In this document: piece after piece, positions 62,054-64,000 of the stretch
Numbering within the stretch: the stretch's first letter is position 1
Layout of the letters: each line of letters starts with the position of its first letter
From: Lysinibacillus sp. KCTC 33748
Lineage (GTDB): Bacteria > Bacillota > Bacilli > Bacillales_A > Planococcaceae
Reading direction: 5' to 3'
Length of the DNA: 64,000 nucleotides
Assembly (NCBI RefSeq): GCF_002237755.1
Contig: NZ_MWSJ01000001.1
Span: forward strand, 62,001-126,000
Made by a program: the position numbers and the translations under genes
The notes under the pieces: generated by a model
Seen by the model: only the letters and a program-made list of their open reading frames with translations
Told to the model about the DNA's origin: nothing
Databases searched by the model: none

Positions 62054-63084
62054 GTAATAGTTTTTTAACAGTAACTCAACAAAAAGCTAAAAAGAAAAAC
62101 TTCTTAATTCTAAGTGCGCTAGCTTTATTAATAGTCATCACATTCGTCATTAGTATGAATACAGGGGTTATAAAGCTAACACCAATGGAGGTTATTCGAA
62201 CACTTTTTGGTCAGGGCGATGCCCAACAGCAACTTATTTTATTTGAATTTAGGCTACCTCGTATTGTTATTGCAGTTTTGGTGGGGATGGGCTTAGCAGT
62301 TTCAGGGGCTATTTTACAAGGCATTTCTAAAAATGCTCTAGCTGACCCAGGCATTTTGGGTATAAATGCAGGAGCTGGACTTGCAGTTATGCTTTATATT
62401 TCATTTTTTCCATCTACTAAAGCAGCACCTGTATTTTTACTGCCAGTGTTAGCATTTGTAGGATCAGGGATGACAGCTGTTTTAATTTATATACTCTCTT
62501 ATCGACGTCATGAAGGAATTACCCCAATGCGCTTACTATTAACAGGGATTGCAGTAGCAGCGGGGATTAGCTCAGCGATGATTGTGCTGACGCTGCGTTT
62601 AACACCTGAAAATTATCAATTCGTTGCAACGTGGCTAGCAGGTAGTATTTGGGGATCAAATTGGAGATTCGTAGTATCTTTATTGCCATGGTTACTAATT
62701 TTACTACCATTTGTGTATTCAAAATCCCGCGTATTGAACGTTATAAATCTAGGAGAAATAACAGCAGTCGGTTTGGGAGCTTCTATTGAAAGGGAGCGTC
62801 GCTGGCTTCTTGCGGCTTCTGTAGGATTAGCTGGGGCAAGTGTGTCAGTAAGTGGGGGGATTGGATTTGTTGGATTAATTGCTCCACATTTGGCACGTCA
62901 GCTCGTTGGGGCTAAACATCAGTTTTTACTGCCAGCCGCCGCACTCTTAGGAGGATTATTAGTTTTAATGGCCGATACAATCGGCCGCTTAATATTAGAG
63001 CCATCAGAAATTCCAGCTGGGATTGTTGTAGCAGTTTTAGGAGCACCATATTTCTTATATTTATTGGCACGTTTAAAGGAATAA
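62050..63084 (+). CDS. Iron-siderophore ABC transporter permease 2 (FecCD family)
   Basis: The 344-residue membrane protein has about ten helices and the family landmarks EFRLPRIVIAVLVGMGLAVSGAILQG, KNALADPGILGINAGAGLAV and IGFVGLIAPHLARQL. It is coupled to the previous permease by an ATGA overlap and followed 33 bases later by a lipoprotein gene. The pair resembles FeuB/FeuC or FecC/FecD arrangements. Confidence 0.92.
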   Translation: MSNSFLTVTQQKAKKKNFLILSALALLIVITFVISMNTGVIKLTPMEVIRTLFGQGDAQQQLILFEFRLPRIVIAVLVGMGLAVSGAILQGISKNALADPGILGINAGAGLAVMLYISFFPSTKAAPVFLLPVLAFVGSGMTAVLIYILSYRRHEGITPMRLLLTGIAVAAGISSAMIVLTLRLTPENYQFVATWLAGSIWGSNWRFVVSLLPWLLILLPFVYSKSRVLNVINLGEITAVGLGASIERERRWLLAASVGLAGASVSVSGGIGFVGLIAPHLARQLVGAKHQFLLPAAALLGGLLVLMADTIGRLILEPSEIPAGIVVAVLGAPYFLYLLARLKE

Positions 63085-63117
63085 AAGGGAGTGTTTCAAT
63101 TTCTGAGGAGTGAAATG

Positions 63118-64000
63118 ATGAAAAAAAGAACTATATTTTTAATTATAGTAGCATTTATGCTTGTGGGATGTAGTAGCAATGACGAGACATCAGTGAATGG
63201 TGAGCCTAAAGCAGAGACAGAAGCAACGACAAAAAAGATATCAACTATTAATGGAGAAATTGAAATTCCTACAAAAGTTGAGCGACTTGTAGTGGATGCA
63301 TATTTGCCAACTTCATTACTATTAGGGGTAAAGCCAGTAGGTGCGACACAACGAGATTTAGATAATGTCCACATTCAAGATCAAATTGATGCTATAGAAA
63401 ATACAGGGGAAAGTGCAGTTGAATCTATTTTAGCATTGAAGCCAGATTTAATTATTACAGCTGAAGCGGATGCAGAATCGTATGAAAAGTTATCCAAAAT
63501 AGCACCGACTGTTGTTTTGCCCTATGAAACCTACCGTAGTGTGGAAGAAGAAGTAAAAGGGCTCGCTGAAATTTTAGGAAAACAAGCTGAAGGAGAAGCT
63601 TGGCTGAAAATGTTTGCAGAGAAAGTATCAGAAAATCGTGAAAAGTTAGCAGAAGTTTTAGATCCAAATGAAACGTATTCTATTTTTGGAGCATACAGCA
63701 AAGATTTTTATTTATACGGTGATGGTATTTATCGTGGTGGGCAAGCAATATATAAGCAATTGCAACTAAAAGCACCCCAAAGTACTCAAAAGGAGTTAAT
63801 TGACACTGGGGAAACGTACAAGCAAGTCTCTTATGAAGTATTACCTGAATATGCGGGAGATTATATTTTCTTAGATGAATCGAATGGTGCGGAGCTAAAC
63901 AGAGAAGATTCTTTGTGGAAGTCAATGGATGCAGTGAAAAATAACAATGTATTTTATTTAGATGCAGAAAGATTTTGGGCGTTTGACCCGATTGCTGTAC
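63118..64000 (+). CDS. Iron-siderophore substrate-binding lipoprotein (3' end beyond window)
   Basis: The frame starts at an ATG at 63118 (GAGGAG seven bases before; another ATG at 63115) and is still open at base 64000, so at least 294 residues are present. It has a lipoprotein signal with lipobox MLVGC (Cys18) and a FecB/FepB-type binding domain (ISTINGEIEIPTKVERLVV; LALKPDLIITAEAD; SYEVLPEYAGDYIFLD). It is the second binding protein of the locus besides the one fused to AraC, so the importer may use two ligands or one copy may be regulatory. Confidence 0.9.
   Translation, partial: MKKRTIFLIIVAFMLVGCSSNDETSVNGEPKAETEATTKKISTINGEIEIPTKVERLVVDAYLPTSLLLGVKPVGATQRDLDNVHIQDQIDAIENTGESAVESILALKPDLIITAEADAESYEKLSKIAPTVVLPYETYRSVEEEVKGLAEILGKQAEGEAWLKMFAEKVSENREKLAEVLDPNETYSIFGAYSKDFYLYGDGIYRGGQAIYKQLQLKAPQSTQKELIDTGETYKQVSYEVLPEYAGDYIFLDESNGAELNREDSLWKSMDAVKNNNVFYLDAERFWAFDPIAV

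Overview
The window is a stretch of low-GC Bacillota chromosome. Gene order and protein sequences match the ywf-ywh-ywi-ywj part of the Bacillus subtilis map: rsfA, ywfO, ywhB, ywhD, pbpG, speB, ywiB-argS, fadF, acdA, rpoE, pyrG, ywjG, spo0F, fbaA, tal, murA, glpX, rho. Spo0F, RsfA and a PbpG-type penicillin-binding protein point to an endospore former. The many short intergenic repeats and the interruptions of the conserved order suggest a Bacillaceae/Planococcaceae member such as Lysinibacillus; this is an inference, not a database result. No rRNA, tRNA or CRISPR array was seen.

Layout. 1-3.4 kb: a partial unknown gene, rsfA, a DUF1450 gene and ywfO. 3.7-9.8 kb: a 1722-residue cell-wall-anchored adhesin behind a structured leader, convergent with a class A sortase. 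9.9-14.4 kb: ywhB, ywhD, pbpG, speB. 14.5-17.7 kb: an accessory patch with two tyrosine-recombinase relics flanking a secreted repeat protein, then divergent yoxD and an HxlR regulator. 17.8-22 kb: a tandem duplication of a TetR-CPBP protease module with one regulator copy decayed, ending inside a threonine/serine dehydratase gene. 22-24.3 kb: ywiB-argS. 24.9-28.5 kb: MerR, acyl-CoA ligase and acyl-CoA dehydrogenase behind a 19-bp-spacer MerR promoter. 28.7-33.4 kb: cobalamin riboswitch, btuF, btuC, btuD-cbiZ and a PduO-type adenosyltransferase. 33.8-44.9 kb: fadF, thiolase, 3-hydroxyacyl-CoA dehydrogenase, two acyl-CoA dehydrogenases, TetR and icmF. 45-56.3 kb: rpoE, attenuator-controlled pyrG, ywjG, spo0F, fbaA, tal, murA, glpX, rho. 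56.3-64 kb: a Fur-controlled iron/siderophore locus (AraC fused to a binding lipoprotein, ABC exporter, FecE/FecC/FecD-type importer, and a second lipoprotein cut by the window end).

How the parts fit. The cobalamin operon imports and activates B12. The IcmF mutase downstream is an adenosylcobalamin enzyme that interconverts isobutyryl-CoA and n-butyryl-CoA, linking branched-chain acyl groups to the beta-oxidation enzymes beside it. The fadF and thiolase units share an upstream dyad, suggesting common control. The iron locus has two Fur boxes, each lying in a 17-bp promoter spacer; one of them is inside an open reading frame.

The most unusual signals are: the AraC-lipoprotein fusion that translates through a complete Fur promoter; a dispersed stem-loop repeat whose arms covary between copies and which supplies the last codons of the CbiZ fusion; the duplicated TetR-CPBP module; the structured, SD-occluding leader of the adhesin; and several families of roughly 20-21 bp and 87 bp tandem repeats in intergenic DNA.
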